DNA from: Lichenicola sp964247735
GTDB lineage: Bacteria; Pseudomonadota; Alphaproteobacteria; Acetobacterales; Acetobacteraceae
DNA length: 64,000 nucleotides
Direction: 5' to 3'
Assembly (NCBI GenBank): GCA_964247735.1
Contig: CAXTVS010000002.1
Span: 62,001-126,000 of the forward strand
The notes under the pieces are model-generated. The model was not told where the DNA came from. It saw nothing but the letters and a program-made list of their open reading frames with translations, and made no database searches. A program made the position numbers and the translations under genes. Each line of letters opens with the position of its first letter. The stretch's first letter is position 1. Shown one piece after another: positions 55,511-64,000 of the stretch.

Positions 55511-55772
55511 GAGCCGGCCGACCTGCCGCCGCGCAAGGCGGTCGGTCATCGGGCGCCGCGCCGGCTGCGCCTGCCTGTCCCACGTACGACCGACGAGCCG
55601 ACCAGCCGGAAAGGACAGACTTTCCGAATCTCCCGCCGCGGTCTGCAGGAACGGCATCGGGAGCGGCGGCGGCGGACCGGAAAATCTTGCCCGGCGGCGC
55701 CGCGACAGGCCATCATCTCGATCGGGGCTCGATCCACGACCTCTTCAGGAGCTGACAGCCTCGGGAGGCACC

Positions 55773-56666
55773 GTGGAACTGCGGCACATCCGGTACTTCG
55801 TGGCGGTCGCGGAAGAACTGAACTTCACCCGCGCCGCCATCCGCCTCGGGATCGGCCAGCCCCCCTTGAGCCAGCAGATCAAGGACCTGGAGGCGGAGCT
55901 CGGCAGCATCCTGTTTCGACGCGTCCCGCACGGGGCGGAACTGACCGAGGCCGGCAAGGCGTTTCTTGAGCAAAGCCGCCGCACGCTGGCGTCGTCGGAC
56001 AACGCGGTGATCGCCGTCCAGCGCACCGCCCGGGGCGAGACCGGCCGGCTGAACCTCGGCTTCACGAGCTCGGCCCACTTCAACGCCCTGCTGCCCTTGA
56101 CGATCCGCGACTTCAGCCGACGCTACCCGGAGGTGGAGCTCCTGCTGGAGGAGGGCAACACCCACGCGCTTCTGCAGGGGGTGGAAGCCGGCACGCTCGA
56201 CGTCGCCTTCACCCATTCGAGGTCGCGGGAGGGCATGCCGCTCAACGTCCTCCCGGTCAGGGTGGAGCCGCTGGTCGCCGTCCTGCCTGTCGCCCATCGG
56301 CACGCCGGCGACGACGCGGTGCGTCTGTCCGCGTTGTCGACCGACACGTTCATCATGAAACGACGCAGCGTGGGACCCGAGCTTCATCGGACGGTGGTGG
56401 AGGCATGCCGCAGCGTCGGCTTCGAGCCGCGGCTGGGGCGCGAGGCGCCGCAGCTCGCGACCGTGATCAGCTTCGTCGCCGCCGAGCTCGGGATCGCCCT
56501 GGTTCCCGCCAGCATGCAGCAGGTCAGGGCGCCCGGGGTGATCTACCGTCCGATCGGGGACGTCGAGGCATCGATCACGCTCTGCCTGGTCTGGCGCCGC
56601 GTCGATGCCTCCAAGGTGGTCCAGAACTTGGTCTCCCTGGTCCGCGACACCACCCGCCATCCCTGA
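55773..56666 (+). CDS. LysR-family regulator of the catabolic operon
   Basis: A 297-residue LTTR with an N-terminal HTH (ELNFTRAAIRLGIGQPPLSQ, then QIKDLEAELG) and an effector domain similar to BenM/CatM types (LNLGFTSSAHFNALLPL, VAFTHSRSREGMPL). GTG is used, with GGGAGG 4-10 bases upstream. It heads a cluster of catabolic genes in the same orientation; unlike most LTTRs it is not divergent from its likely targets. Confidence 0.9.
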   Translation: MELRHIRYFVAVAEELNFTRAAIRLGIGQPPLSQQIKDLEAELGSILFRRVPHGAELTEAGKAFLEQSRRTLASSDNAVIAVQRTARGETGRLNLGFTSSAHFNALLPLTIRDFSRRYPEVELLLEEGNTHALLQGVEAGTLDVAFTHSRSREGMPLNVLPVRVEPLVAVLPVAHRHAGDDAVRLSALSTDTFIMKRRSVGPELHRTVVEACRSVGFEPRLGREAPQLATVISFVAAELGIALVPASMQQVRAPGVIYRPIGDVEASITLCLVWRRVDASKVVQNLVSLVRDTTRHP

Positions 56667-56810
56667 CCGCGGCCGGCGCCCGCACGGATCGGGCACGGGA
56701 GTTCCGGTATCGCCAGGGGCGATGACGTTCGCCGGTCCGGCGTATTGGCACGGGTCGCGCCGCGTCACGATCTCCTTCAGGCGACAGGAACGCAGGAAGG
56801 ACGCAGCGAC

Positions 56811-57194
56811 ATGAGCGAACGATACGACCAGGGCCTGAGGATCCGTCGCGAGGTCCTGGGCGACGCCTATGTCGACCGCTCGGTCGGCAGCGTATCGGAC
56901 TTCATGCGCCCGTTGCAGCAGTTCGTCACCGAGGCGTGCTGGAACGACATCTGGTCCCGCCCCGGGCTGCCGCGGCGCGACCGCAGCATCGTCAACCTGG
57001 CCATGCTGACCGCGCTCAACCGGCCGGACGAGCTGAAGCTCCACGTCCGCGGCGCGATCAACAACGGCCTGACCCGGGACGAGATCGGCGAGGTGCTGCT
57101 GCAGACCGCGATCTACTGCGGCGTGCCAGCGGCGATCGAGAGCGTCAAGGTCGCGGACCAGGTGTTCCGGGACCTGGCCGCCGAGGCCGGCTAG
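56811..57194 (+). CDS. Carboxymuconolactone decarboxylase-family protein
   Basis: A 127-residue, all-helical protein of the CMD/AhpD superfamily. EACWNDIWSRPGLPRRDRSI and HVRGAINNGLTRDEIGEVLL, the latter with the conserved His and Glu, match 4-carboxymuconolactone decarboxylase (PcaC); no CxxC of AhpD is present, so peroxidase activity is unlikely. In the protocatechuate pathway PcaC converts gamma-carboxymuconolactone to the enol-lactone, but no other pca genes are here. Good AAGGA ribosome binding site. Confidence 0.9.
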   Translation: MSERYDQGLRIRREVLGDAYVDRSVGSVSDFMRPLQQFVTEACWNDIWSRPGLPRRDRSIVNLAMLTALNRPDELKLHVRGAINNGLTRDEIGEVLLQTAIYCGVPAAIESVKVADQVFRDLAAEAG

Positions 57195-57274
57195 GCCGCA
57201 CGGCCACCGCCCAGGCCGTTTGAACGCCTCGATCGTCGAGGCCGCCGACGCGAACCCAGACAGGAGCTTGCATC

Positions 57275-58222
57275 ATGACGATCAGGATTGCCGTTCTCGA
57301 CGACTACCAGGGCGTCGCCCTGACGATGGCGGACTGGTCGGGCGTCATGCGCCAGGCCTCCGTCGAGGTGTTCACCGACACGGTCGCCGACCCGGACGCG
57401 CTGGTGGCGCGGCTGCAGCCGTTCGACGTCCTTTGCGTGATGCGCGAGCGGACGCCTCTGCCCGGACCCATCCTCGAGCGCCTGCCGCGGCTGAAGCTGA
57501 TCGTCTCGACCGGCCCCAAGAACACCTCCATCGACGCGGATGCGGCCGAACGGCGCGGCATCGTGGTGGAGAACACGCGGGGCAGCCTGACGGCACCGAT
57601 CGAGCTGACCTGGGCGCTGATCCAGGCGAGCGCGCGCGACGTTGCCGCGGAAGCCGCCCGCCTGCGCGCCGGCGGCTGGCAGCAGACGGTCGGCGACGAG
57701 CTCGGGGGCAGGACCCTCGGCGTGCTGGGCCTGGGGCGGATCGGCGGCAAGATCGCGGAGATCGCCCGCGTCTTCGGGATGAACGTGATCACCTGGAGCG
57801 ACCGCGTCACCCGGGAGGAGGCCGACAGGTCCGGCGCCGTCGTCGTCACCAGGGAGCAGCTGTTCAGCCAGTCGGACGTCCTGTCCATCCACCTGGTCCT
57901 GGTTGAGGCGACCCGGGGCCTGGTCGGCGCGGCCGAGCTGGCGCTGATGAAGCGGACGGCCTGGCTGGTCAACACCTCGCGCGGGCCGATCGTGGACGAG
58001 GCCGCCCTTCTCGCGGCGCTGCGGGCGAAGGCGATCGGCGGCGCCGCGCTGGACGTGTTCGACCAGGAGCCGCTGCCGGCGGACCACCCGTTCCGCACGC
58101 TCGACAACGTCGTGGCGACGCCGCACCTCGGCTACGTGTCGCGCCAGCAGTACGAGGTCTGGTACGGCGACACGGTGCAGCACGTCGCCGCCTGGCTCGC
58201 CGACCAGCCCGGGAACGCCTGA
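57275..58222 (+). CDS. D-2-hydroxyacid dehydrogenase family protein
   Basis: A 315-residue NAD(P)-dependent dehydrogenase. LGVLGLGRIGGKIAEIARVF near 148 is the nucleotide-binding motif, and the catalytic trio is Arg in LVNTSRGPIVDEAAL, Glu in DVFDQEPLPADHP, and His in ATPHLGYVS. The sequence resembles phosphoglycerate/formate/glyoxylate dehydrogenases. Substrate unknown; presumably reduces or oxidises a 2-keto/2-hydroxy acid of the operon's pathway. AGGAG precedes the ATG. Confidence 0.92.
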   Translation: MTIRIAVLDDYQGVALTMADWSGVMRQASVEVFTDTVADPDALVARLQPFDVLCVMRERTPLPGPILERLPRLKLIVSTGPKNTSIDADAAERRGIVVENTRGSLTAPIELTWALIQASARDVAAEAARLRAGGWQQTVGDELGGRTLGVLGLGRIGGKIAEIARVFGMNVITWSDRVTREEADRSGAVVVTREQLFSQSDVLSIHLVLVEATRGLVGAAELALMKRTAWLVNTSRGPIVDEAALLAALRAKAIGGAALDVFDQEPLPADHPFRTLDNVVATPHLGYVSRQQYEVWYGDTVQHVAAWLADQPGNA

Positions 58223-58244
58223 CCCGGCCGCGGGAGCGCACCCC

Positions 58245-58688
58245 ATGAAGCTCGGCCTGCTGGCCATCGCGGTGTTCGCCGGCGTGCTCAACCCGTTCCT
58301 GGGCGGCATGAACGCGACGCTGAGCCGGACCGTGGGCCAGCCGGTGTGGGCGGTGGCGGCGACCTTCGCCGTCGCCCTGTCGACGGCGCTGGTCGCGGCC
58401 CTCGCCACCGGCCAGGCCTTTCCCGGTGCCGCCAGCCTGGCCCAGGCACCCTGGTGGAGCTGGCTCGGCGGCCTGTTCGCCGCCGGTTACGTGCTGTCGC
58501 TGACCCTGGTGGCGGACCGGCTCGGCGCGTCCGTCTTCACCGGCGTCACCGTCACGGTCGCGATGATCGTCTCGATCATGCTCGACCATTTCGGCGTCGT
58601 CGGCTTCGCCGTGCACAGGCTCAGCCTGCTGCGGATCGCCGGCGCCGTCGTGATGACCGGCGGCCTCGGCCTGATCCTGAGAAGCTGA
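58245..58688 (+). CDS. DMT-superfamily small permease (DUF606/YdcZ)
   Basis: A 147-residue, four- to five-helix membrane protein: LLAIAVFAGVLNPFLGGMNA, VWAVAATFAVALSTALVAA, SWLGGLFAAGYVLSLTLVAD, GVTVTVAMIVSIMLDHFGVV. These are the YdcZ/DUF606 signatures. Half-size DMT transporters of this kind usually work as dimers; substrate unknown. It lies 22 bp after the dehydrogenase gene, so it is likely the operon's transporter. Confidence 0.86.
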   Translation: MKLGLLAIAVFAGVLNPFLGGMNATLSRTVGQPVWAVAATFAVALSTALVAALATGQAFPGAASLAQAPWWSWLGGLFAAGYVLSLTLVADRLGASVFTGVTVTVAMIVSIMLDHFGVVGFAVHRLSLLRIAGAVVMTGGLGLILRS

Positions 58689-58754
58689 CGGCGCAGCGCC
58701 CCCTCCTTCAGCCGCACCGGCCCGGTTCGGCCGCATCCAAGACGAGGACCAACC

Positions 58755-60155
58755 ATGCCCGACACCCAGCCGGCCCCATCACCCGAGGCGGTCTCCCGCA
58801 ACCCTGCCACCGGCGTCCTGATCGAGCGCTTCCCGTTCCAGACGGAGGGAGAAATCCAGGCGCTGCTGAGTGCAGCCCGCAGCGCGTTCGAGACCTGGCG
58901 GGACGTTCCCCTCCCGGAGCGTGCCGCGATCTACTCGAGGTTCGGCGACGCCCTGCTGCTGCGCAAGGACCGCATCGCGCCGGTGATCACTGCCGAGATG
59001 GGCAAGATCCTGAAGGATTCGGTGGCCGAGATCGAGAAGTGCGCCGCCACCGCGCGATGGTTCGTCGAGCACGGTCCCGGCCTGCTGGCCGACGAGCCGG
59101 TCGAGGTGGAGGGCGACGACGCGGTCTACGTGTCCTACCTGCCGATCGGGTCGATCCTCGGCATCATGCCGTGGAACTTCCCGCTCTGGCAGGCGGTGCG
59201 CGCCTGCGTGCCGATCATGCTGTCCGGCAACGGGTTCATCCTGAAGCCGGCGCCGAACACCATGCGCTGCGCCTACCTGCTGCAGGAGGCCTGGGAGGCG
59301 GCCGGGCTGCCGAAGGGGCTGTTCTGCGTGCTGAACGCCGACAACGACGGCATCAAGGCCGTGCTGGAGGACCGACGGGTCGCGGGGGTGAGCCTGACCG
59401 GCAGCATGCGCGCCGGCTCCGCGGTGGCGGCGCAGGCCGGCAGGCTGATCAAGAGGTCGCTGCTGGAGCTGGGCGGTGCCGACCCGTTCATCGTCCTGGC
59501 CGATGCGGACATCGACAAGGCGGTGGCGGCCGGCATCCCGGCCCGCTTCAACAACACCGGCCAGGTCTGCCTCAACGCCAAGCGCTTCATCCTGGAGCAG
59601 CCGATCGCGGCGGAGTTCACCGCGAAGTTCGTGCAGGCGGTGCGGCGGCTGAAGGTCGGCGACCCGCTGGACGAGGCGACCACCCAGGGCCCGATCGCCC
59701 GCTCCGACCTGCGGGACGGGGTGCACGACCAGGTCGTCCGCTCGTTGGCCGGGGGCGCCAGGCTCCTGCTGGGTGGCAGCAAGGTGGACGGGCCCGGCTA
59801 CTTCTACCAGCCGACCGTGCTGGCGGACGTCGAGCCGGGCATGGCGGCGTTCGACGAGGAGATCTTCGGGCCCGTGGCGGCCCTGATCCAGGCCCGGGAC
59901 GCGGAGCACGCGATCGAGCTGGCGAACTGCAGCGAATACGGGCTGAGCGGCAACCTGTGGACCGCCGACCTCGACCGCGCCCAGGCGATCGCCCGCAGGC
60001 TGGAAACCGGCGGCGTGTTCGTCAACGGCTTCACCGCGTCGAACCCACGCATCCCGGTCGGCGGCGTGAAGAACAGCGGCTACGGACGCGAGCTTTCGCA
60101 TTTCGGCATACGCGAGTTCACCAACGCCCAGGCGGTCTGGGTCAAGCGGGTCTGA
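58755..60155 (+). CDS. NAD(P)-dependent aldehyde dehydrogenase (succinate-semialdehyde type)
   Basis: A 466-residue aldehyde dehydrogenase. IGSILGIMPWNFPLWQAVRA is the Rossmann opening, KPAPNTMRCAYLLQEA binds the cofactor, Glu in LELGGADPFIVL is the general base and Cys in NNTGQVCLNAKRF the nucleophile. GEVFVNGF-like GVFVNGFTASNPRIPVGGVK closes the chain. Similarity is greatest to succinate-semialdehyde dehydrogenases, but the substrate may be another aldehyde of the pathway. Confidence 0.93.
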   Translation: MPDTQPAPSPEAVSRNPATGVLIERFPFQTEGEIQALLSAARSAFETWRDVPLPERAAIYSRFGDALLLRKDRIAPVITAEMGKILKDSVAEIEKCAATARWFVEHGPGLLADEPVEVEGDDAVYVSYLPIGSILGIMPWNFPLWQAVRACVPIMLSGNGFILKPAPNTMRCAYLLQEAWEAAGLPKGLFCVLNADNDGIKAVLEDRRVAGVSLTGSMRAGSAVAAQAGRLIKRSLLELGGADPFIVLADADIDKAVAAGIPARFNNTGQVCLNAKRFILEQPIAAEFTAKFVQAVRRLKVGDPLDEATTQGPIARSDLRDGVHDQVVRSLAGGARLLLGGSKVDGPGYFYQPTVLADVEPGMAAFDEEIFGPVAALIQARDAEHAIELANCSEYGLSGNLWTADLDRAQAIARRLETGGVFVNGFTASNPRIPVGGVKNSGYGRELSHFGIREFTNAQAVWVKRV

Positions 60156-60223
60156 GTCCACCCACCCTGCCGCAGGCTCATCGGCGCCTGCCGAACGGCC
60201 TGTCGCCGCAACCAAGGAGAACG

Positions 60224-60862
60224 ATGATGACGCCTGACACGATCCCGCCGGCCATGGGCCGCCGCAACCTGGTGGTCGCCGGCGCGTCCGCTGCGGTCGC
60301 CCTGCCGATGGTCCTGGCCGCCGGTGCGCGACCCGCCGCCGCACGCCCGCCGCCGTCGGACATGGGCTCGCCTGTGACGCAGCCGGCCTTCGATCCGAGG
60401 AACTATCCCATCGTCCCGCCGAAGCGGTTCGAGGATCTCAGGGTCGGCGACGTGTTCCGCGCACCCGGCCGGACGCTCACGGAAGCACTCACCTCCGCGT
60501 TCCAGGCGGTCTCGCTGGACAACAACCCGCGGCACTACAACGACGTGTATGCGAAGAGCATCGGCCTCAAGGCGGCGCTGATCCAGCCGATCCAGGTCTT
60601 GTCCTTCTGCGTCCCGGGCGCCACGCTGTTCTCCGACTACGTGGAGAACGTCCTCGAAGCGTTCACCGGCCTGTCCTGCGACTTCCTCGTCGACTCCTTC
60701 GTCGGCGACACGCTCTACCCGGAGCTGAAGATCGCCGAGCTCACGCCGCGGAACGGCACGGGCTATCTGGTCATGGCGATCACGGTGACCAACCAGCGCA
60801 GCCAGGTCGTGCTGTCGGGACGGGAAAGCTACAGGCTCAGGCTGTCGCCAGGTGCCGGATAG
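60224..60862 (+). CDS. MaoC-like hot-dog protein with twin-arginine signal
   Basis: A 212-residue protein. The N-terminus is a Tat signal: GRRNLVVAG, then a hydrophobic core, ending near ARPAAA (about residue 38). The mature part is a MaoC-type hot-dog domain: FEDLRVGDVFRAPGRTLTEA, AVSLDNNPRHYNDVYAKSIG (active-site NNPxHxN) and the C-terminal strand VVLSGRESYRLRL. MaoC hydratases normally act on CoA thioesters in the cytosol, so an export signal is unexpected. A strong AAGGAG precedes the ATG. Confidence 0.85.
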   Translation: MMTPDTIPPAMGRRNLVVAGASAAVALPMVLAAGARPAAARPPPSDMGSPVTQPAFDPRNYPIVPPKRFEDLRVGDVFRAPGRTLTEALTSAFQAVSLDNNPRHYNDVYAKSIGLKAALIQPIQVLSFCVPGATLFSDYVENVLEAFTGLSCDFLVDSFVGDTLYPELKIAELTPRNGTGYLVMAITVTNQRSQVVLSGRESYRLRLSPGAG

Positions 60863-60921
60863 CCGCAGCGCAACACGCATCGCACGAACGGACCGCTTCC
60901 GGCATCGTCAAGGGGAAAGAC

Positions 60922-61158
60922 GTGAGCATCGACATCATCCAGGCCACCGGGACACGTCGCAGCCTGATCCTGGGGCGACCCTCCGCGGTGGCTGCCGTTC
61001 CGAGGATCCTCACCGCTCCCGGAGGCGCCGCCGCGGCGGCGGTCAGACCGACGGTATGGTCGTCCGGGCCGCGATCCGCTGCCGATCCGGGGGATCTCTC
61101 TCTGGCGCCGTCCGGGAGCATCCCGGACATCAGGCTGCAGCCGGGAGACGGTCCATGA
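60922..61158 (+). CDS. Short ORF with Tat-like signal, probable remnant
   Basis: A 78-codon frame with GTG start after GGGGAAAG. Residues 10-40 look like a twin-arginine signal (TRRSLILG and an Ala-rich core), but what follows has no domain and is Gly/Ser/Pro-rich. Probably the 5' end of a former secreted protein whose body has been lost or put out of frame. Its TGA overlaps the ATG of the PrpF frame (ATGA). Confidence 0.35.
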   Translation: MSIDIIQATGTRRSLILGRPSAVAAVPRILTAPGGAAAAAVRPTVWSSGPRSAADPGDLSLAPSGSIPDIRLQPGDGP

Positions 61159-62421
61159 ACGATCAGCGCCAGCAGCCGGACGAGCAGATCGCGACCCCGA
61201 TGGTGTACTACAGGGGCGGCACCAGCAAGGCCGTCATCATCGACCGGCGCCACCTGCCGGTCAGGACGAGCAGCAGGTCGCAGCCTGGATCCTGGCCGCC
61301 TGCGGCTCGCCGGACCGGCGCCAGATCGACGGCCTGGGCGGCGCAGACCCGCTAACCAGCGAGTTCGCCGTGGTCGGTCCGCCGACGCGACCGGACACCG
61401 AGATCGACTACGCGTTCTACCAGGTCGCCATCAACGCGCCGCTCGCGAGCCGGGACGCGAACTGCGGCAACATCTCCTCCACGATGGAGCCCTACGCGAT
61501 CGAGGAAGGCTTCGTGACGGCCACGGGCGACGAGACGACCGTGCGGGTCCACGCCACCAACTTCAACGAGATCATCGCCATCAAGGTGCAGACCAGGAAC
61601 GGCCTGCCGCGCGTGCTGGGCGACCAGCACATCTCGGGCGTCCCGGGCACCGGCTCGCCGCTGGTGCGCGACCTGCACAGGCTGGTCGGCACGCACGGCA
61701 AGGGCCTGCTGCCGACCGGCAACGCGTCCGACACCATCGACGTCGAGATCTGGGCCGCGTCGAGTTCTCCGCCGTCGACCTCGCCAACCTGATCGTGTTC
61801 GCCAAGGCCGAGACGTTCGGGCTGTCGGGGACGGAGAACCCGGACGAGCTGACCGGAAACAAGGAACTGATGCAGCGCTTCGAGCGGTTCCGGCTGGCGG
61901 TCGGCATGAAGCTGGGCTTCGCCGCGAGCATGGAGGAGGTCAAGGTCGTCTGCTCGAACTCGCCGTTCCTGGCGCTGATCTCCAGGCCGCAGGACCGGGC
62001 GGAGTACGGCTCCGGCAACCTGCACAAGGCGGACGAGTGTGACTTCCACGCCTTCTCGCTGCTCGACGGGATGGTCCACAAGTCCTACCAGGTGACCGGA
62101 AGCAGCTGCGCCGCCGCCGCCTGTGTTCCCGGAACGGTGGTCAACCAGGTCTGCGGCAAGGACGGCCTGAAGGGCACGATCCGCATCGGCCATCCGTCCG
62201 GGATCATGAACGTCGACGTGGCACTCACGCGGTCCGGCGACGGCTTCGACGTCGCCGAGGCGTCGCTGATCCGCACCGCACGGCGCGTTGCGGAAGGCAG
62301 GATCTTCGCCGCCGTCGACAGGCTGCCCTGGCGCCCGGAGTCCGGCGGCAAGCCGCGCATGCTGACGGCGCAGCCGGACGACCAGAAGCGGCTGCGCAAC
62401 GAGACGTTCCACGCCGGCTGA
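61155..62421 (+). pseudogene. PrpF-family isomerase (4-oxalomesaconate tautomerase-like), two frameshifts
   Basis: Three frames join into one PrpF protein. Frame 1 starts MNDQRQQPDE with MVYYRGGTSKAVIIDRRHLP; a one-base loss near 61260 leads to frame 2 (EQQVAAWILAACGSPD, QIDGLGGADPLTSEFAVVGP, DANCGNISSTMEPYAI with the conserved Cys, LPTGNASDTIDVE); a second shift near 61752 leads to frame 3 (GRVEFSAVDLANLIVFAKAE, GTIRIGHPSGIM with the second acid/base region, to the end). The complete protein would be about 420 residues. Relatives include methylaconitate isomerase PrpF and GalD/LigU of aromatic meta-cleavage. Shifts may be real lesions or sequence errors. Confidence 0.82.
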
Positions 62422-63024
62422 TCGTCAGGCCGCACGATCCTGCGCTCCCATGGAGCGGCGCGTCCCGTACCACCGACCGACAGGACGTCCGGGGAAGAAA
62501 GCGCTCCCTCGTCATGGCGATTGCCGTGACCAGCCGGCTGGCCAGGTGGATCTTTGCGGACGGCTGCAGGCCCAGGTTCTCACCGTGTGCCGGATGCTCG
62601 GTCCCTCGGGAAGCTCGACATGGTGCCGACCGGGCCGGGATCCCGGGTGATCGGTCAGGGTGCATGCAGATCGGCGATGGCGGACATCATGGAGCACGTG
62701 CGTCTCCTGCGGCAGGTCGCGCCGATCGGCCTCCGTGGCCACCGGGAACGACGCGTCGCAGCGGCTCCGCACCACCAGCCCGGATGGCACGTGATGTTGC
62801 TGCAGTTGTCCTGGGACAGGTGGTTCTGGATGTCGGCATCGCTCAGCCGGGCAGGGCGCAGCTGCATGTTCGTCAGCCCAGATCAGGAAGCCTTTGTCCC
62901 GAGACGGTGTCGATTTCCCTTACAGTTTTGGGCCACAGTTGCGATTGAATCGGTTCCTGAGACGTTTCTCCTGTTTCTGGATCTGTAGCAGCCATGCAAG
63001 TTAGCCAGGTCGAAAGGGAACGTC
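62422..63024. other. Long intergenic region
   Basis: No convincing gene in any frame. The 3' part (from about 62900) is less GC-rich and presumably carries the promoter of the PEP-CTERM gene. Minus-strand frames give short protein-like stretches, but no family is recognised. Confidence 0.4.
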
Positions 63025-63723
63025 ATGAAGAAAAGAATCATCGTTACGCTGGCATTCGGTGCGGGCCTCGCGTCCGCCCTGCTTGCGCCTGCGGCGCACG
63101 CCACCTCCTACGACGTGCAGGTCTCCACCGACGCCACCAACGGCACGCCGTTCAACGCGGTGATGGGAGCCGAGCCGCTCAACGGCGCCGGCCCGGGCGC
63201 ACCCTTCGTGACCGCCGAGTTCACCTATACCGGCGCGCTCTCCTTCGACACGCCGGGTCCCAGCGACCTGAACGGCGCCTTCGGCTTCTCGGCGTCCAAC
63301 ATCTCCAACTACAACCCGAGCAGCCAGACGACCTTCAGCTACGGCGGCACCCAGGTCGCGGACTTCAGCACGGTTGACAGCTTCCTGAACTCCAGCGCCA
63401 GCGAGTCCGGCTACGGCTACGGCTCGCTCTACCAGATCACCCTGGGCCAGCTTTCGGCCGGTACAGTGCTGACCATCACCCATGACGACGGCTACAGCCT
63501 GTACGAGAACCAGACCGCGATCGACACCGCCAACTCCGCGCCCACCACCGCGGAAACCAACACGGACGTGATCGCCAGCACCGGCAGCTACGTGCTGTAC
63601 TACGCCCGCGAGAACGGCGCCCCATCGGTGCTGGACGTGGCCGTGCCGGAGCCCGCCTCCCTGGCCCTGCTCGGCTCCTTCCTGCTCGGCTTCGGCCTGA
63701 TCGCCCGACGCAAGCGCAGCTGA
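63025..63723 (+). CDS. PEP-CTERM sorting-domain protein
   Basis: A 232-residue secreted protein with an N-terminal signal (KKRIIVTLAFGAGLASALLA, cleavage after AAHA) and a C-terminal PEP-CTERM anchor: VPEPASLALLGSFLLGFGLI followed by ARRKRS. The domain between is beta-rich and Ser/Thr/Asn-rich (low Lys). PEP-CTERM proteins are handled by exosortase and usually go to the exopolysaccharide layer; no exosortase gene is in the window. A GAAAGGGA ribosome binding site precedes the ATG. Confidence 0.92.
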   Translation: MKKRIIVTLAFGAGLASALLAPAAHATSYDVQVSTDATNGTPFNAVMGAEPLNGAGPGAPFVTAEFTYTGALSFDTPGPSDLNGAFGFSASNISNYNPSSQTTFSYGGTQVADFSTVDSFLNSSASESGYGYGSLYQITLGQLSAGTVLTITHDDGYSLYENQTAIDTANSAPTTAETNTDVIASTGSYVLYYARENGAPSVLDVAVPEPASLALLGSFLLGFGLIARRKRS

Positions 63724-63739
63724 CACGTCGCGGCCCGTG

Positions 63740-63767
63740 CCGGCCGCCCGCATCCGCGGATGGCCGG
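63740..63767 (+). terminator. Possible hairpin after PEP-CTERM gene
   Basis: CCGGCC/GGCCGG arms enclose an inner palindrome ATCCGCGGAT. No T-run. Could serve the PEP-CTERM transcript or the gene entering from the right end, since the two converge. Confidence 0.3.
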
Positions 63768-63876
63768 TCACCCGGACCGCCGAGGGTGCCGCCTCAATCA
63801 GTTTCGCGGCTTGTCTCGCAGCCCTGATCGCAGTGATGCAGGCTTTTCCCAGGAGGGCCGCAGTCTTTAAGGATGC

Positions 63877-64000
63877 CTACAGATTCATGGTGCCCTCGCT
63901 GAGCTTGCGGTTGCGCTCCGCGATCTCGGCGTCGTCGGATGGAAACATCGACGCCATACCAAGGCTGACTGCCCTCTCCTGCACGTCGTCGACGAAAGGG
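63877..64000 (-). CDS. C-terminus of an unidentified gene (3' part only)
   Basis: An open minus-strand frame enters from the right edge and ends at TAG 63877-63879. The visible 40 residues (FVDDVQERAVSLGMASMF, SDDAEIAERNRKLSEGTMNL) have the composition of real protein and no shadow character. The fragment is too short for a family call. Confidence 0.55.
   Translation of the reverse strand, partial: PFVDDVQERAVSLGMASMFPSDDAEIAERNRKLSEGTMNL

Noticed and set aside
58779..60344. 521-codon minus-strand frame
   Set aside because: Antisense to the aldehyde dehydrogenase gene, with no ribosome binding site and shadow composition.
60924..62421. Programmed frameshifting in the PrpF gene
   Set aside because: No slippery heptamer is visible at either shift, and two shifts in one gene are more simply explained by mutation or sequence error.

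Overview
The window is a very GC-rich bacterial chromosome segment with dense coding on both strands. Gene content (plant-type glutamate-cysteine ligase, UbiA, OxyR-type regulator, PEP-CTERM protein, an IspD-IspF fusion of the alphaproteobacterial kind) points to an alphaproteobacterium, most likely an Acetobacteraceae/Rhodospirillales member. That placement is inferred from gene families, not from a marker gene.

Layout. 1-7 kb: end of a catalase-family gene, cpdB, gshA, rsmE, ubiA and a flavin-binding oxidase-like gene. 7-13 kb: a TetR regulator, the copper ATPase copA, a low-complexity protein and a Bcr/CflA drug exporter. 13-16.5 kb: a decayed stretch with a GNAT enzyme, a glycosyltransferase-associated repeat protein, a frameshifted VOC gene and a small secreted-protein cluster beside a broken peptidase-like gene, closed by tRNA-Thr. 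17-23.5 kb: an AT-hook protein, an XRE-like protein, two lipoproteins, a DUF4142 protein, oxyR, hemH and an epoxide hydrolase.

23.5-35.4 kb is the standout: two divergent gene sets. Leftward run a DXR-like (DRL) oxidoreductase with SAF domain, acetoin-dehydrogenase-type E1alpha, E1beta and E2, and a SorC-family regulator. Rightward run GutM, a complete glucitol-type PTS (IIC, IIB, IIA), an HPr-Enzyme I fusion, and an IspD-IspF fusion whose IspF half has lost two of its three metal ligands. Together they suggest uptake and phosphorylation of a branched polyol such as 2-C-methyl-D-erythritol to MEP, oxidation by DRL to 1-deoxyxylulose 5-phosphate (an acyloin), and thiamine-dependent cleavage to acetyl-CoA plus glyceraldehyde 3-phosphate. 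I do not know this as a described pathway; it is inference from family chemistry and clustering.

35.4-55.5 kb: hydrolases, lipoprotein, a hybrid histidine kinase, a decayed TetR gene beside a perfect palindrome, a photolyase-like protein, a cystathionine gamma-synthase-family enzyme and amino-acid permease, cupin, CPBP protease, two MFS carriers, a LysR/hydrolase pair with a broken quinone oxidoreductase next to it, a 2OG-Fe(II) oxygenase/NUDIX pair, a LOG-family protein, tRNA-Pro and a histidine phosphatase. 55.7-62.4 kb: a LysR-led catabolic operon (carboxymuconolactone decarboxylase-like, 2-hydroxyacid dehydrogenase, small transporter, aldehyde dehydrogenase, Tat-signal MaoC-like protein) ending in a PrpF gene broken by two frameshifts. 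The right end holds a PEP-CTERM protein and the tail of an unidentified gene.
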